Below, in pieces: positions 8,011 through 17,957 of a DNA stretch of 64,000 nucleotides (position 1 is the stretch's first letter; the number at the start of each line of letters is the position of its first letter). Under the pieces are notes generated by a model. That model saw only the letters and a program-made list of their open reading frames with translations. It had not been told where the DNA came from and ran no database searches. A program made the translations under genes and the position numbers. The stretch spans positions 5,183,805 through 5,247,804 of the forward strand of contig NZ_KQ976354.1 of assembly GCF_000346485.2 (NCBI RefSeq), read 5' to 3'. The stretch comes from Scytonema hofmannii PCC 7110 (GTDB lineage: Bacteria; Cyanobacteriota; Cyanobacteriia; Cyanobacteriales; Nostocaceae).

Positions 8011-9323
8011 TATTGTTTCACCATTCCTTCATAGCGCTGAGAAATAACGTAGGTTTGGATTTGCTTTGATGTATCAATCGCCACACCAACTAGAATCAGC
8101 AAAGAGGTAGCACCCAAGCCTCTAAAAGTTGGGACACCCAAAGCACTTTCAACGGCAGTAGGGATAATTGCAACCAAGCCTAAAAAGATCGCACCCAAAA
8201 AAGTTAATCGATTCACCACGCGTTCGATATACTCACTTGTTGCCTTACCCGGACGAATACCGGGGATGCTAGAACCCATTTTCTTCAAGTTCTGTGCCAC
8301 ATCTACCGGATTAAGAATCAACGAAGAATAGAAATAGCTAAAGAACACGATAGAAACGAGGTAAACGAGAGCGTAAACCCAAGATCCGGAAGCACCAGGA
8401 ACAAGATAAGTGTTAACAATCCTTGAGTATTGTGGATTGTTAATGAAATTTTGTATTAACAGTGGCAAACTCAGAATAGCAGCAGCAAAAATGATTGGCA
8501 TCACGCCCCCTTGATTAAGACGTAGGGGTAGATAGCTGCGCTGTTCTGCAAAAAGTTTTCGACCAACTTGACGGCGTGCGGAGATAATTGGGATGCGGCG
8601 GATTCCTTCTTGTACGAAGACAATACCAACAATCGTGGCTAGAAAAAGCAGCAGCAACACAATAACACGACCAGCGATTTCCCGACCGCCAGTTTGCACA
8701 AAGTCGATAGTATCACCTAAAGCCTTTGGCAATGTTGCCACAATGTTGACAAAAATCAACAAAGAAGCTCCATTCCCAACACCTCGTTCTGTAATCAGTT
8801 CGGATGCCCACATGACAAACATGGAACCTGCTGTCAAGGCAAGGGCTGTCTCAATGACAAAAATCGGTCCGTAGCTTTGGGCAAAAGGTTTGAGCCAGAA
8901 AGCAGCCAAAAAAGAACTTTGAATAATTGCCCAAATGAGAGACACGTAACGAGTCACTTGAGAAATTTTTCTTCGTCCTGCTTCACCTTCATTTTTCTGT
9001 AAGTTTTCTAAAGCAGGAATGGCAGCCGTGAGCAATTGGATAATAATCGAGGCATTGATGTATGGCAAAATACCTAAGGCAAAGACTCCCAATGCTGAAA
9101 GTCCGCCTCCGGAAAAGATATCCAAAAAGCTTAATATCTGGTTATTACCTTGAAGGGCTTGAGCAAATTCTGCCCTATTTATTCCTGGAATGGGCAAATG
9201 TATCCCCAAGCGAATCAACAGGAGAATACCCAGGGTGACAAGCAACCGACCTCTCAGTCCTGCGGCTTGTGCCATCTGCATAAAAGTTTCTTGAGCCGTT
9301 GGAGCTTTTTCTCGACCGAGCAT
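8010..9323 (-). CDS. secY: Protein translocase channel subunit SecY
   Basis: Central pore of the Sec translocon, 437 residues with about ten membrane helices, in the plasma and thylakoid membranes. Recognised by IPIPGINRAEFA and FSGGGLSALGVFALGILPYI near helix 2 (plug region), ITERGVGNGASLLIFVNI, and SYFYSSLILNPVDVAQNLKK in the C-terminal half. Position rplO-secY-adk is invariant. Start ATG gives MLGREKAPTAQETFMQMAQA, a cyanobacterial N-terminus. Confidence 0.98.
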   Translation of the reverse strand: MLGREKAPTAQETFMQMAQAAGLRGRLLVTLGILLLIRLGIHLPIPGINRAEFAQALQGNNQILSFLDIFSGGGLSALGVFALGILPYINASIIIQLLTAAIPALENLQKNEGEAGRRKISQVTRYVSLIWAIIQSSFLAAFWLKPFAQSYGPIFVIETALALTAGSMFVMWASELITERGVGNGASLLIFVNIVATLPKALGDTIDFVQTGGREIAGRVIVLLLLFLATIVGIVFVQEGIRRIPIISARRQVGRKLFAEQRSYLPLRLNQGGVMPIIFAAAILSLPLLIQNFINNPQYSRIVNTYLVPGASGSWVYALVYLVSIVFFSYFYSSLILNPVDVAQNLKKMGSSIPGIRPGKATSEYIERVVNRLTFLGAIFLGLVAIIPTAVESALGVPTFRGLGATSLLILVGVAIDTSKQIQTYVISQRYEGMVKQ

Positions 9324-9339
9324 AGAAGGCTACCTTTGA

Positions 9340-9450
9340 AATATGAAATATGAAGAAGTATGAAGTGTGAAGTTATGAACTACGAACTTTGAAGTATTAA
9401 GAAGTATAAATTTTTTCATCCTTTATCCTTCATCCTTCATCCTTCATTTT
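9340..9450. repeat. GAAGTAT/TTCATCC repeat, secY-rplO spacer
   Basis: Left half has ATGAA/GAAGTATGAA units; right half has CCTTCATCCTTCATCC units of opposite sense. A degenerate inverted array of the same style as the other ribosomal spacers. Confidence 0.65.
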
Positions 9451-9894
9451 TCATATCACTTCGCAACTTCCACCAGCTGCCTCAATTTTGGTACGGGCTG
9501 TACCTGTGAAAGCGGCTGCTTTTACTGTGAGCGGAACGCTCAACTCCCCATTTCCCAGGATTTTTAAAGAACCTTTTGAGGCAGTTAGAATACCTGCTTC
9601 CTTCAGTGAGTCCAGTGTTACTTCTGAGTTTGGGGGTAGAGCAGCAAGCTTTTCTACATTAATCGTAGTGTAAATCTTACGGTTAACGAGGGGAAAGCCC
9701 TTCAATTTAGGAATACGGCGGTATAATGGCTGCTGACCACCTTCAAAGCCAGGTCGAGTGCTGCTTCCAGAACGTGCGTTTTGACCGCGCATACCTTTAC
9801 CAGCGCTTGCGCCCTGACCAGCGGCAACGCCTCTACCCAGACGGCGACCGCGTTTCTTAGATCCCTTTTGGGGGCGGACATCATTTAGTCTCAT
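9451..9894 (-). CDS. rplO: Ribosomal protein uL15
   Basis: Large-subunit assembly protein of 147 residues. [20 protein letters not shown], the glycine-rich [29 protein letters not shown] and the LTVKAAAFT region are all typical. It directly follows rpsE; the rpmD (L30) gene that separates them in E. coli is absent, as is normal for cyanobacteria. Confidence 0.98.
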   Translation of the reverse strand: MRLNDVRPQKGSKKRGRRLGRGVAAGQGASAGKGMRGQNARSGSSTRPGFEGGQQPLYRRIPKLKGFPLVNRKIYTTINVEKLAALPPNSEVTLDSLKEAGILTASKGSLKILGNGELSVPLTVKAAAFTGTARTKIEAAGGSCEVI

Positions 9895-9972
9895 AATTAA
9901 TTTGTTAGTGGTTAGTGGTTAGTGGTTAGTGGTTAATGGTTAGTGGTTCTACTCACTACTAACTACTAACCA
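9895..9972. repeat. TTAGTGG heptamer array, rplO-rpsE spacer
   Basis: Six GGTTAGT-type units followed by ACTACTAACCACTAAC. The two halves are reverse complements over about 25 bp, giving a strong predicted hairpin exactly between rpsE and rplO. Confidence 0.85.
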
Positions 9973-10500
9973 CTAACTAATGTATAAATTTTCAACAGGG
10001 ATGCCTCGGTCTTCAGCAACTTCTGTAAAAGTACGCAGGGTAGACAGCGCATTGACAGCAGCTCTGGCATTATTCAGAGGGTTGTTGGAGCCGAGTTGTT
10101 TTGCTAGAACGTTACGAACGCCTGCCAATTCCAATACTGTCCGAACAGCACCACCAGCGATTACCCCAGTACCTGGTGATGCAGGGCGCATAATAACTTT
10201 TGCGCCACCACCAGTCCCATTAATCGGGTGGGGTATTGAATTGGATTTGGTGATGGGGATATCAATAAGATGTTTTTTGCCGTCGGCGACACCTTTCTTT
10301 ACAGCACCAATAACATCTGATGCTTTGCCGACGCCCACGCCGACTTGACCGCGTTCGTTACCCACAACAACGATCGCTCGGAAGCTAAGCTTTTTACCGC
10401 CTTTAACAACCTTGCTCACACGTCGGATCTGGATAACTCGCTCTTGCCAATTAGTTTCTTCCTTTTTCGTCCGGTTGGTTTTGCGACGATTTGTTGCCAT
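9973..10500 (-). CDS. rpsE: Ribosomal protein uS5
   Basis: Small-subunit accuracy (ram) protein, 175 residues. The N-terminal double-stranded-RNA-like domain has [20 protein letters not shown], with [20 protein letters not shown] after it. The C-terminal domain has [20 protein letters not shown]. The lysine-rich N-terminus is usual. Lies between rplR and rplO. Confidence 0.98.
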   Translation of the reverse strand: MATNRRKTNRTKKEETNWQERVIQIRRVSKVVKGGKKLSFRAIVVVGNERGQVGVGVGKASDVIGAVKKGVADGKKHLIDIPITKSNSIPHPINGTGGGAKVIMRPASPGTGVIAGGAVRTVLELAGVRNVLAKQLGSNNPLNNARAAVNALSTLRTFTEVAEDRGIPVENLYIS

Positions 10501-10600
10501 TATGATATGTACCTCATATTAATTGTTAATTGTTAATCGCTAGTTGTCAGTTGTTCTATCAACTACTAACTACTAACCACTAACCACTAACTAATGTCAT
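10501..10600. repeat. TTGTTAA/CTAACCA repeat, rpsE-rplR spacer
   Basis: Units of AATTGTTAATTGTTA and AGTTGTCAGTTGTT are followed by CTACTAACCACTAACC units, again complementary in part. It fills the spacer upstream of rpsE and leaves only about 15 bp for a ribosome-binding site. Confidence 0.75.
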
Positions 10601-10963
10601 TTAAAACTCCAAACCAGCTTCACGGGCTGCTTCAGCGAGTGCTTTAACGCGTCCGTGATAGAGGTTTCCACCACGGTCAAAGACAACTTTTGCGATCCCC
10701 TTGGACAAAGAACGAGATGCAATCAACTTACCAACTTCTATGGAAGCGTCGCAGTTTCCACCTGAAGACAATTTAGATTTCAACTCTGGTTCTACAGTGG
10801 AGGCAGCTACCAAAGTATGATGTTGTGTATCATCAATCACCTGAACATAAATATGCTGGTGAGAGCGAAATACAGCTAATCTTGGGCGCTCGGCAGTTCC
10901 ACTGACTTTGCCACGAATGCGTCGTTGGCGACGTTCTCTTGATTCTTTGCGAGTACTCTTCAT
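10601..10963 (-). CDS. rplR: Ribosomal protein uL18
   Basis: 5S-rRNA-binding protein of 120 residues in the central protuberance. Recognised by [34 protein letters not shown], and the C-terminal [20 protein letters not shown]. Starts 2 bp after the rplF stop, so the pair is tightly linked. Confidence 0.98.
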   Translation of the reverse strand: MKSTRKESRERRQRRIRGKVSGTAERPRLAVFRSHQHIYVQVIDDTQHHTLVAASTVEPELKSKLSSGGNCDASIEVGKLIASRSLSKGIAKVVFDRGGNLYHGRVKALAEAAREAGLEF

Positions 10964-10965
10964 TT

Positions 10966-11511
10966 TTACTTCTTACCCTTACCAGTCTTACCAGCTTTAC
11001 GTCTAACGGCTTCACCGGCGTAACGAATACCCTTACCTTTATAAGGTTCTGGTGGACGAACATCACGAATTTTAGCTGCTATGTTGCCTACCACTTCTTT
11101 GTCATAACCACTGACAATAACGTTGGTGTTGTTTTCAACAGCAAACTGAATTCCTTCTGGGGGAACAATTTGTACCTGATGGCTGTAGCCCATGTTCAAA
11201 ACCAAGTTACGACCTTGAACAGCAGCCCGGTAACCCACCCCTTGAATTTCTAAACGGCGTTGAAAACCTTGAGAAACTCCTTCAACCATATTGGAAACCA
11301 AAGTCCGGGATAAACCGTGCATTTGACGAGATACGCGGGAATCATCCCGACGATTCACCTGCAATATTTCTCCCTCTTGGGAAACTGTGACTTGGGTTGG
11401 CAATTCGCGAGAAAGTTCACCTTTTGGGCCTTTAACAACTACCTTTGCGCCATCAATAGTCACTTGTACTTTGGCAGGAACATTAATTGGTCGTTTACCA
11501 ATTCGAGACAT
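10966..11511 (-). CDS. rplF: Ribosomal protein uL6
   Basis: Large-subunit protein (181 residues) with two similar alpha/beta domains near the factor-binding site. [20 protein letters not shown] begins the first. The C-terminal signature [14 protein letters not shown] is complete, followed by a lysine-rich tail. Between rpsH and rplR; L6, L18 and S5 keep the spc order. Confidence 0.98.
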   Translation of the reverse strand: MSRIGKRPINVPAKVQVTIDGAKVVVKGPKGELSRELPTQVTVSQEGEILQVNRRDDSRVSRQMHGLSRTLVSNMVEGVSQGFQRRLEIQGVGYRAAVQGRNLVLNMGYSHQVQIVPPEGIQFAVENNTNVIVSGYDKEVVGNIAAKIRDVRPPEPYKGKGIRYAGEAVRRKAGKTGKGKK

Positions 11512-11619
11512 AACTTTCCTTTTGTTAGTTGTTAGTTGTTAATTGTTAGTTGTTAATTGTTAGTTGTTAATTGTCAAAAAGTACCACTAACCACTAACTA
11601 CTAACCACTAACACCATAT
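11512..11619. repeat. GTTAGTT/GTTAATT array, rplF-rpsH spacer
   Basis: At least six alternating GTTAGTT and GTTAATT units followed by CCACTAACTACTAACC. Complementary halves predict a hairpin between rpsH and rplF. Confidence 0.8.
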
Positions 11620-12021
11620 CTACCATACATAGCAAAGTACTTCTCCACCTAAGTTTTGACGCCGTGCTTCCCGGTCTGTCATGATCCCGCTAGATGTGGA
11701 AATAATAGCAATGCCAATACCGCCTAGTACCCTTGGTAGCTCTTTCTTATTGGAGTAAACTCGCAAACCTGGTTTGCTTACCCGCTTTAAGGAGGTAATT
11801 AGGGGTTGGCGATTTTTACCCTTGTATTTTAAGGAGATGGTGAGTTCGCGCTTAACGCCTTCTCCCACTTCTTCAAAATCAGAAATAAAACCTTCTTCCC
11901 GCAGCACTTTTGCAATGTTGCGAGTCATCTTTGTGGATGGCACGTGTGTTGTTTGATGCCGCGCCATGTTGGCATTGCGAATGCGCGTCAGCATATCTGC
12001 AATTGTGTCGTTTACCGCCAT
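11620..12021 (-). CDS. rpsH: Ribosomal protein uS8
   Basis: 16S rRNA-binding protein (133 residues) and, in enterobacteria, the translational repressor of the spc operon. [40 protein letters not shown] and [20 protein letters not shown] are diagnostic. rplE precedes it directly; rpsN (S14), which sits between them in E. coli, is not present in the 20-bp gap. Confidence 0.98.
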   Translation of the reverse strand: MAVNDTIADMLTRIRNANMARHQTTHVPSTKMTRNIAKVLREEGFISDFEEVGEGVKRELTISLKYKGKNRQPLITSLKRVSKPGLRVYSNKKELPRVLGGIGIAIISTSSGIMTDREARRQNLGGEVLCYVW

Positions 12022-12041
12022 CTTTTCCTCTTTAAATCAAC

Positions 12042-12590
12042 TTATTGCTCGCGAAAAGGCATTCCCATTTCTTTTAGTAAAGCGCGACCTTCTTCGTCAT
12101 TTTTTGCTGTGGTAATGATGGAAATGTCCATACCACGAACTTGATCGATGCTGTCGTACTCTACTTCCGGAAATATCAGTTGCTCTCTGACACCTAAAGT
12201 GTAATTACCCCGACCATCAAAGCTTTTAGGGCTAATACCGCGAAAGTCACGAATCCTTGGTAGTGTCAGGTTGATCAAACGGTCAAGGAAGGCGTACATC
12301 CGTTCGCCTCTGAGGGTCACCATAATGCCCACAGGCATACCTTGACGAATTTTGAAGCCTGCGATCGCTTTTTTTGCTCGGGTCACTACAGGTTTTTGAC
12401 CGGTAATGAGTGCAATTTCGCTCAACGACGCTTCTAGTGCTTTAGCATTTTGAGATGCTTCCCCTAAACCTCGGTTGACGGTAACTTTCACCAACTTTGG
12501 TACTTGATGAATGTTTATGTATTCAAACTGCTTCATCAGTTTGGGGACTATAGTCTCTTGGTATACAGTTTTCAGTCTTGGTGCTGCCAT
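12042..12590 (-). CDS. rplE: Ribosomal protein uL5
   Basis: 5S-rRNA-binding protein (182 residues) that forms an inter-subunit bridge. Recognised by [40 protein letters not shown] and the C-terminal [20 protein letters not shown]. It is followed 20 bp later by rpsH. Confidence 0.98.
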   Translation of the reverse strand: MAAPRLKTVYQETIVPKLMKQFEYINIHQVPKLVKVTVNRGLGEASQNAKALEASLSEIALITGQKPVVTRAKKAIAGFKIRQGMPVGIMVTLRGERMYAFLDRLINLTLPRIRDFRGISPKSFDGRGNYTLGVREQLIFPEVEYDSIDQVRGMDISIITTAKNDEEGRALLKEMGMPFREQ

Positions 12591-12719
12591 AGTCTTTTGT
12601 CCTTAATTTCCCTGGGCTTGGTCAGGGAACGTTGTTATTTGTCCTTTGTACGAGTGTCCTTCGTCCTTTGTCCTTTGTCATTGGTTTTTTACTAATGACA
12701 AATGACTCATGACTCATGA
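12591..12719. repeat. CCTTTGT heptamer array, rplE-rplX spacer
   Basis: Units of TTTGTCC/CCTTTGT interrupted once by CCTTTGTACGAGTGTCCTT, then ACTAATGACAAATGACTCA. The same interrupted motif (TTTGTACGAGTGTC) recurs at about 17985-18005 between rplD and rplC, so the two spacers share a specific repeat. Confidence 0.8.
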
Positions 12720-13073
12720 CTATTTATCAAGAATTTCACCAGTTTTTTTCAGCATTCTAACTTTCTTCCCTTCGGAGGTGAAAGTGTAGCAAATACGACT
12801 GGCAACGTTTTGCTTAGTGGAATAAAGCATGACGTTAGAACTGTGGATAGGATACTCCTGGTTGACAATTCGTCCGGATTCGCCTTCCTGCTGTGGTTTA
12901 ACGTGCTTTGTTTTAATGTTGACACCTTTGACGATGACTTTGCTTTCTTGGGGGAGGGCTTTAATAATTTCACCCACTTTGCCCTTGTCTTTTCCAGCAA
13001 TCACTTGCACGGTGTCTCCGGTTTTGACGTGCATTTTAGAGAATTTGGGCTTTTCCTTCTTTTTGGTCGCCAT
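12720..13073 (-). CDS. rplX: Ribosomal protein uL24
   Basis: Assembly-initiating 23S rRNA-binding protein, 117 residues. The KOW motif is [20 protein letters not shown] at about 18-37. [20 protein letters not shown] is also conserved. Its ATG overlaps the rplN stop by one base (coordinate 13073), indicating coupled translation. Confidence 0.98.
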   Translation of the reverse strand: MATKKKEKPKFSKMHVKTGDTVQVIAGKDKGKVGEIIKALPQESKVIVKGVNIKTKHVKPQQEGESGRIVNQEYPIHSSNVMLYSTKQNVASRICYTFTSEGKKVRMLKKTGEILDK

Positions 13074-13441
13074 TACAGCACCTCCGGAGCCAAAGAAACG
13101 ATTTTGGTAAAGTTTTTGTCACGCAGTTCCCGTGCTACGGGACCAAAGACGCGGGTTCCTTTTGGGTTACCGTCTTTGTTGATAATAACTGCGGCGTTGT
13201 CGTCAAAGCGAATGCTCATCCCACTGTCTCTACGTATGCAGTGGCGAGTGCGAACAATCACCGCTTCTACAACGTCAGACTTTTTTACAGCCATGTTGGG
13301 AATTGCGTCTTTAACAACAGCAATAATTTTATCGCCTACAAAGCCGTAACGGCAGTTACCAGCACCTAGAACGCGGATGCACATCAATTTGCGAGCACCG
13401 CTGTTATCTGCGACATTGAGGTAAGTCTGGGTTTGAATCAC
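13073..13441 (-). CDS. rplN: Ribosomal protein uL14
   Basis: Large-subunit protein of 122 residues that forms an inter-subunit bridge. [20 protein letters not shown] and [20 protein letters not shown] followed by [20 protein letters not shown] are textbook. Overlaps rplX by one base and follows rpsQ by 39 bp. Confidence 0.98.
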   Translation of the reverse strand: MIQTQTYLNVADNSGARKLMCIRVLGAGNCRYGFVGDKIIAVVKDAIPNMAVKKSDVVEAVIVRTRHCIRRDSGMSIRFDDNAAVIINKDGNPKGTRVFGPVARELRDKNFTKIVSLAPEVL

Positions 13442-13480
13442 TGTTTATCTCCCTTGCATGTGTTGTTAGCTATCTAACAA

Positions 13481-13741
13481 CTATTTCGTTAACTCAGCGT
13501 TCTTAGTGGTTAGGATTTCAGTGACTGTCCAGCGCTTAGTTTTACTGAGGGGTCTGGTTTCCTGAATCCGAACGCGATCGCCTATTTTGCACTTATTTTC
13601 TTCGTCATGTACCTTATATCGTCTGGTTTTCACAACGATTTTGCCGTATTTGGGGTGGGGAGAGCGGTTTTCGATAGCGACGACTACCGTCTTTTGCATT
13701 TTGTCGCTCACAACCAAGCCCACTCGTTCTTTTACTGCCAT
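13481..13741 (-). CDS. rpsQ: Ribosomal protein uS17
   Basis: Small-subunit OB-fold protein of 86 residues. [40 protein letters not shown] and [19 protein letters not shown] match the family throughout. Six bp after rpmC. Confidence 0.98.
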   Translation of the reverse strand: MAVKERVGLVVSDKMQKTVVVAIENRSPHPKYGKIVVKTRRYKVHDEENKCKIGDRVRIQETRPLSKTKRWTVTEILTTKNAELTK

Positions 13742-13747
13742 ATTTTT

Positions 13748-13978
13748 CTACTCTGCTTCACTAGTGGCTTGACTTACAGACGCCCGCTTGCGCTCATGTT
13801 CTACTGTTAGTAATTGAGCTAGGCGATGTCGGGCGTGTCTGAATTGGTGGGGTTTTTCCAACTGTCTGGTGGCTTTTTGCAAGCGCAATTGAAACAATCG
13901 TTTTTTAACGGCGAGAATTTCATTAGACAATTGTTCGTCAGTTAATTCTCTTGCTTCTGAAATTTTAGGAAGAGCCAT
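13748..13978 (-). CDS. rpmC: Ribosomal protein uL29
   Basis: Two-helix large-subunit protein at the tunnel exit. Recognised by [20 protein letters not shown], the family signature [20 protein letters not shown], and RRLAQLLT-like [12 protein letters not shown]. At 76 residues it is slightly longer than E. coli L29 because of a serine/alanine-rich tail. Between rplP (3-bp gap) and rpsQ. Confidence 0.97.
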   Translation of the reverse strand: MALPKISEARELTDEQLSNEILAVKKRLFQLRLQKATRQLEKPHQFRHARHRLAQLLTVEHERKRASVSQATSEAE

Positions 13979-13981
13979 AAC

Positions 13982-14413
13982 CTACACCTCCTGCTGTTGC
14001 TCTTGTTCAGAGCGTTTAATAAACTTCGTTTTAATTGGCAACTTGAAAGCCGCCAGTCGCATTGCTTCACGAGCAATTTCTTCCGTTACACCAGCAATTT
14101 CAAATAAAATTCTGCCCGGTTTCACGACAGCTACCCAAAACTCTGGAGATCCTTTACCGGAACCCATACGGGTTTCTGCTGGACGCATGGTAACTGGTTT
14201 GTCAGGGAAAATGCGAATCCAGATTTTACCGCCCCTACGAATATAACGAGTCATTGCTCGACGAGAAGCCTCGATTTGCCGGGAGGTAATCCAAGCGGGT
14301 TCTAAAGCTTGGAGAGCAAAATCACCAAAGTTAAGGCTACTTCCGCGAGTGGCTTGTCCGCTCATCCGCCCGCGTTGTTGTTTGCGGAATTTAGTTCTTT
14401 TTGGACTTAACAT
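13982..14413 (-). CDS. rplP: Ribosomal protein uL16
   Basis: Large-subunit protein (143 residues) that organises the A-site tRNA region. [17 protein letters not shown] at the start and [20 protein letters not shown] in the middle are diagnostic. I begin at the ATG for MLSP; an in-frame TTG three codons upstream belongs to the ATTGCTA repeat that fills the spacer. Confidence 0.98.
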   Translation of the reverse strand: MLSPKRTKFRKQQRGRMSGQATRGSSLNFGDFALQALEPAWITSRQIEASRRAMTRYIRRGGKIWIRIFPDKPVTMRPAETRMGSGKGSPEFWVAVVKPGRILFEIAGVTEEIAREAMRLAAFKLPIKTKFIKRSEQEQQQEV

Positions 14414-14495
14414 ATTTGTCAATTGTTAATTGCTAACTGCTAATTGCTAATTGCTCATTGCTAATTGCTACTATTAGTCATTAGCTATTAGCCAT
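14414..14495. repeat. AATTGCT heptamer array, rplP-rpsC spacer
   Basis: Seven AATTGCTA/AACTGCTA units followed by TAGTCATTAGCTATTAGCCA. It replaces the usual few-bp rpsC-rplP junction and leaves no obvious Shine-Dalgarno for rplP. Confidence 0.8.
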
Positions 14496-15281
14496 TTACC
14501 CTTCGTTAGAACGGTCTTCAAATTGCTGGCGACGGCGATTTTGACGGCGAGAAGGGGGACGATCGCGATCGCGGTCACGATCTCCTCGGTCACGATCGCG
14601 AGATCCTTGTGGTGGTGGAGTTTCTTCCTGTCCGGGAATAATTTCTCCTTTAAACACCCAAACTTTAATGCCAAGAATACCGTAGATGGTTTTAGCCGTG
14701 CAGTAAGAGTAGTCAATGTCAGCTCGCAAGGTGTGGAGGGGAACGCTACCTTCACGAGACGACTCTGTCCGAGCAATTTCTGCACCGTTGAGGCGACCGC
14801 TGACTTGAACTTTGATGCCTTGTACTCCTGCACGTTGAGCGCGTTGAATAGCTTGGCGAACGACTCTCCGGAAGGAAACCCGACGTTCTAACTGCTGAGC
14901 AATGTACTCGGCAATCAAGTAAGCATCAGCATCGACTCGCTGTACTTCAACAACGTTAATGCGAATCTGACGATTGCTGCCTAACAGTTGTTGAAGCCCT
15001 GTCCGCAAAGCTTCGATTCCTTGTCCACCTCGACCCACGACTACGCCTGGTCGAGCAGTGCGAACTTCTAGATCGATCTGATCTGCTTTGCGCTCAATCC
15101 GGACTTCAGAAATTCCGGCGTTGTTTTGAGCAGATCTACCCAGTTTTTCTTCTATATATTTACGCAGTTTGCGATCTTCTTGAAGAAGTTCTGGATAGCG
15201 GTTAGGGTCTGCAAACCAACGGGATTGGTGCTCTTGGGTAATTCCCAAACGAAAACCGACTGGATGTATCTTCTGTCCCAC
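14496..15281 (-). CDS. rpsC: Ribosomal protein uS3 with Arg/Asp-rich tail
   Basis: Small-subunit mRNA-entry protein with helicase function, 261 residues. [20 protein letters not shown] starts it. The KH domain carries [17 protein letters not shown], and the C-terminal domain [20 protein letters not shown]. After [13 protein letters not shown] it continues with about 42 residues dominated by RD repeats ([14 protein letters not shown]) and a basic RRQNRRRQQ block, longer than the 233-residue E. coli protein. The RD stretch is encoded by GATCGCGATCGC-like DNA, that is, iterated HIP1-like sequence. Confidence 0.97.
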   Translation of the reverse strand: MGQKIHPVGFRLGITQEHQSRWFADPNRYPELLQEDRKLRKYIEEKLGRSAQNNAGISEVRIERKADQIDLEVRTARPGVVVGRGGQGIEALRTGLQQLLGSNRQIRINVVEVQRVDADAYLIAEYIAQQLERRVSFRRVVRQAIQRAQRAGVQGIKVQVSGRLNGAEIARTESSREGSVPLHTLRADIDYSYCTAKTIYGILGIKVWVFKGEIIPGQEETPPPQGSRDRDRGDRDRDRDRPPSRRQNRRRQQFEDRSNEG

Positions 15282-15302
15282 AAATGCTTCCTCTAAAATT
15301 TC

Positions 15303-15668
15303 TTAATCTTTTGCTGCGTTGGGGTCAGCAGCTACAGCTACAGTGATATGACACGTTGGTTTGCGAATTTGGTAAGCCCGACCTTGTGCTCTAGGTTGAA
15401 ATCTCTTCAGCACAGGACCTTGGTCTGCATAAGCTTGAGTGATTACCAAATCGGCTCTATCTAAGCCAGCGTTATGCTCCGCGTTAGCTGCTGCACTTCT
15501 AAGTACTTTTAGTACTGGCTCGCAGGCTCGATAGGGCATGAATTCTAAGATAATCAGTGCTTCTCTATACGAGCGTCCCCGAATTTGGTCTAGTACGCGC
15601 CTCACTTTTAGGGGAGACATACGTATAAAGCGGGCGATCGCTTTTACTTCAGTAGTATCAGTTGCCAT
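15303..15668 (-). CDS. rplV: Ribosomal protein uL22
   Basis: Tunnel-lining large-subunit protein, 121 residues. Recognised by [40 protein letters not shown] and [21 protein letters not shown] start at the ATG for [10 protein letters not shown], with GGAGA about 8 nt upstream. A longer in-frame reading of 26 codons is just translation of the TTTTGGA repeat and is not conserved. Confidence 0.97.
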   Translation of the reverse strand: MATDTTEVKAIARFIRMSPLKVRRVLDQIRGRSYREALIILEFMPYRACEPVLKVLRSAAANAEHNAGLDRADLVITQAYADQGPVLKRFQPRAQGRAYQIRKPTCHITVAVAADPNAAKD

Positions 15669-15682
15669 AATTTTCTCCATCA

Positions 15683-15767
15683 AAAAATTTTGGATTTTGG
15701 ATTTTGGATTTTGGATTTTGAATTTTAGATTCAATCCAAAATCCAAAATCTAAAATCTAAAATTCTT
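15683..15767. repeat. TTTTGGA/TCCAAAA inverted heptamer array
   Basis: Four TTTTGGA units (with TTTTGAA and TTTTAGA variants), then AATCCAAAATCCAAAATCTA in opposite sense. The halves are complementary, so the rpsS-rplV spacer folds into a long hairpin. The same family is at 62285-62357. Confidence 0.9.
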
Positions 15768-16046
15768 TTATCTCCCTGATTTTTTATCACTCTTAGAGTG
15801 ACCTCTAAAAGTGCGAGTGGGTGCAAATTCGCCCAATTTGTGTCCCACCATTTGGTCACTAATAAAGATAGGAACGTGCTGACGTCCGTTATGAACGGCA
15901 ATGGTATGACCAACCATGAGGGGTAAAACTGTTGAAGCCCGCGACCAAGTTTTAATAACTTCCTTTCTGTTGGCTTCGTTAAGTTTTTCAATTTTGTTTA
16001 GAAGATGATCCGCAACAAAGGGACCTTTTTTTAGAGAACGACCCAT
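15768..16046 (-). CDS. rpsS: Ribosomal protein uS19
   Basis: Small-subunit head protein of 92 residues. [40 protein letters not shown] and [20 protein letters not shown] are all family signatures. Lies between rplB and rplV as in the S10 operon. Confidence 0.98.
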   Translation of the reverse strand: MGRSLKKGPFVADHLLNKIEKLNEANRKEVIKTWSRASTVLPLMVGHTIAVHNGRQHVPIFISDQMVGHKLGEFAPTRTFRGHSKSDKKSGR

Positions 16047-16137
16047 AATTTAACAATAGTTAGTGGTTAGTGGTTAGTGGTTAGTGGTTAGTGGTTAGTG
16101 GTTAGTAGCTACCAACAAACAACTAACCACTAACTCT
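16047..16137. repeat. TTAGTGG heptamer array, rpsS-rplB spacer
   Basis: Six perfect GTTAGTG units, then AACAACTAACCACTAAC. Complementary halves; member of the same family as 4105-4194 and 9895-9972. Confidence 0.85.
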
Positions 16138-17001
16138 TTATGATTCACGTCCGCCACGTCCGCGCTTGGATGACTTACGACGGCGACGTACAATCAACTT
16201 ACTGCTGGCTTTCTTGGGTTTGCGAGTCTTGAGACCTAAAGCGGGTTTACCCCAAGGGGTGACAGGACCCGATCTACCAATAGGTGCTCTACCTTCACCA
16301 CCACCATGAGGGTGATCTACTGGGTTCATCACACTACCTCTGACTTGAGGACGGCGACCCTTCCAGCGAACTCTACCAGCTTTACCTGCGCTGAGGTTTC
16401 TGGCGTCGAGGTTACCAACTTGCCCGATAGTGGCATAGCATTCACGGCGCACCATCCGGACTTCGGTGGAAGGCAACTTAAGAGTTACGTAATTACCTTC
16501 TTTTGCCACAACCTGAGCTGTAGCACCTGCAGCCCGAACAATTTGACCGCCTTTACCTGGCTTTAACTCTACGTTGTGGACGCTAGTACCCAAGGGAATG
16601 TTAGCTAGGGGTAAAGCGTTGCCATCTTCGATAGGCGAAGTTGGTCCGGCAATAATTGTTCTACCTACACCTACTCCATTGGGCTGTAGAATGTAACGCT
16701 TCTCGCCATCTTCGTATTGCAACAGCGCAATTCGTGCATTGCGGTTGGGGTCGTATTCAATTGCTATGACTTTAGCTGGAATCTCACGCTTATCCCGCTT
16801 AAAGTCAATGATGCGGTAGAGACGTTTGTGTCCGCCACCTCGATGACGGGTGGTGATACGTCCTTGATTGTTCCGACCTTTTGCACGATGGATCGATCTG
16901 GTTAAAGACTTTTCTGGTTCGCTTTTTGTAATTTCCGAAAAGTCAGAAATTGTGACCTGGCGAGTGCTGGGGGTATAAGGGCGAAAAGAACGAGTACCCA
17001 T
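16138..17001 (-). CDS. rplB: Ribosomal protein uL2
   Basis: Peptidyl-transferase-centre protein, 287 residues. [20 protein letters not shown] lies in the N-terminal half. The C-terminal signature [19 protein letters not shown] contains the conserved histidine of the active-centre region. The tail is strongly basic ([13 protein letters not shown]). Between rplW (4-bp gap) and rpsS. Confidence 0.98.
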   Translation of the reverse strand: MGTRSFRPYTPSTRQVTISDFSEITKSEPEKSLTRSIHRAKGRNNQGRITTRHRGGGHKRLYRIIDFKRDKREIPAKVIAIEYDPNRNARIALLQYEDGEKRYILQPNGVGVGRTIIAGPTSPIEDGNALPLANIPLGTSVHNVELKPGKGGQIVRAAGATAQVVAKEGNYVTLKLPSTEVRMVRRECYATIGQVGNLDARNLSAGKAGRVRWKGRRPQVRGSVMNPVDHPHGGGEGRAPIGRSGPVTPWGKPALGLKTRKPKKASSKLIVRRRRKSSKRGRGGRES

Positions 17002-17005
17002 TTTC

Positions 17006-17332
17006 TTAAACCTCTGGGAATAAAACTTGTCTGATCTTCTCTACATCCCCAGCTGCGACTGTAACAATAGCTCGCTTGTATTGGGGTTTGAAACCTATAA
17101 ATTTACCAACACGTTTCTTCTTGCGTGGTGGTAATGCGGTATTGACTCCTACAACTTTGACGTCAAATAAGTTTTCAATTGCCGCTTTGATTTCTGGTTT
17201 GGTCGCTTTTGGCGTCACTTCAAAAGTGTATTTGTTCTGCTCCATTAAGATAGTCGCCTTTTCAGTCAGAATTGGACGACGTATAAGATCGGGGAGCTTA
17301 CGGAGGTCAAACTCCTGAGGTATCTTAGCCAC
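17006..17332 (-). CDS. rplW: Ribosomal protein uL23
   Basis: Tunnel-exit protein (108 residues) that docks trigger factor and SRP. Recognised by [40 protein letters not shown] and [15 protein letters not shown]. The GTG start overlaps the end of rplD by 8 bp, in line with translational coupling. Confidence 0.98.
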   Translation of the reverse strand: MAKIPQEFDLRKLPDLIRRPILTEKATILMEQNKYTFEVTPKATKPEIKAAIENLFDVKVVGVNTALPPRKKKRVGKFIGFKPQYKRAIVTVAAGDVEKIRQVLFPEV

Positions 17333-17957
17333 CGTAGACCTCCTGAATCTTTTCTAAAGCTTGCGCTGTCACAACAATTTTGTCAGCATGGAGTAAGTCG
17401 TAAACGTTGAGTTGATCTGCTGGAATGAGCTTGAGATTTTCTACGTTCCGGGCTGACAAGTATACGTTTTCCTTGCGTTCCGCCAAGATTAACAGAGTCT
17501 TTCTTTCTTGAGACCCACCCCAACGAGCGATCGCACTTACCAACTCTTTTGTTTTAGGACGTTGCATTTGATCGCTAAATTCTTCTACCACAATCAAATC
17601 ATCGATCCGGCTAGCAAATGCTGTTCTCAGTGCCAATTGCCGTTCTTTGCGGTTCATTTTGATTTCAAAATCTCTGGGTTTTGGTCCAAAGATCACACCA
17701 CCACCGCGCCATAATGGTGAACGGATAGATCCAGCACGAGCTCGACCGGTTCCTTTTTGCCGCCAAGGTTTGCGACCGCCTCCTCGAACTTCCGAACGAG
17801 TTTTTGTACTAGCTGTTCCTTGGCGAGCATTAGCCATTTGTCTCACCAAAGCTCTATGAACGATGTGAGACGCTGTTTTTTCCTTGGCTACTTTCAAGTC
17901 GAACGTTGTTTGTCCGACTTGCTCTCCTTGCCAATTTTTGACTACACACTCAAACAT
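17325..17957 (-). CDS. rplD: Ribosomal protein uL4
   Basis: Tunnel-constriction protein of 210 residues; in E. coli it also represses the S10 operon. Conserved core: [20 protein letters not shown] then [20 protein letters not shown] start at ATG for [18 protein letters not shown]. The 27 codons upstream that stay in frame encode [11 protein letters not shown]-like text from the CCTTTGT repeat array. The ribosome-binding site is weak (AAGGACAAAAA). Confidence 0.97.
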   Translation of the reverse strand: MFECVVKNWQGEQVGQTTFDLKVAKEKTASHIVHRALVRQMANARQGTASTKTRSEVRGGGRKPWRQKGTGRARAGSIRSPLWRGGGVIFGPKPRDFEIKMNRKERQLALRTAFASRIDDLIVVEEFSDQMQRPKTKELVSAIARWGGSQERKTLLILAERKENVYLSARNVENLKLIPADQLNVYDLLHADKIVVTAQALEKIQEVYGG

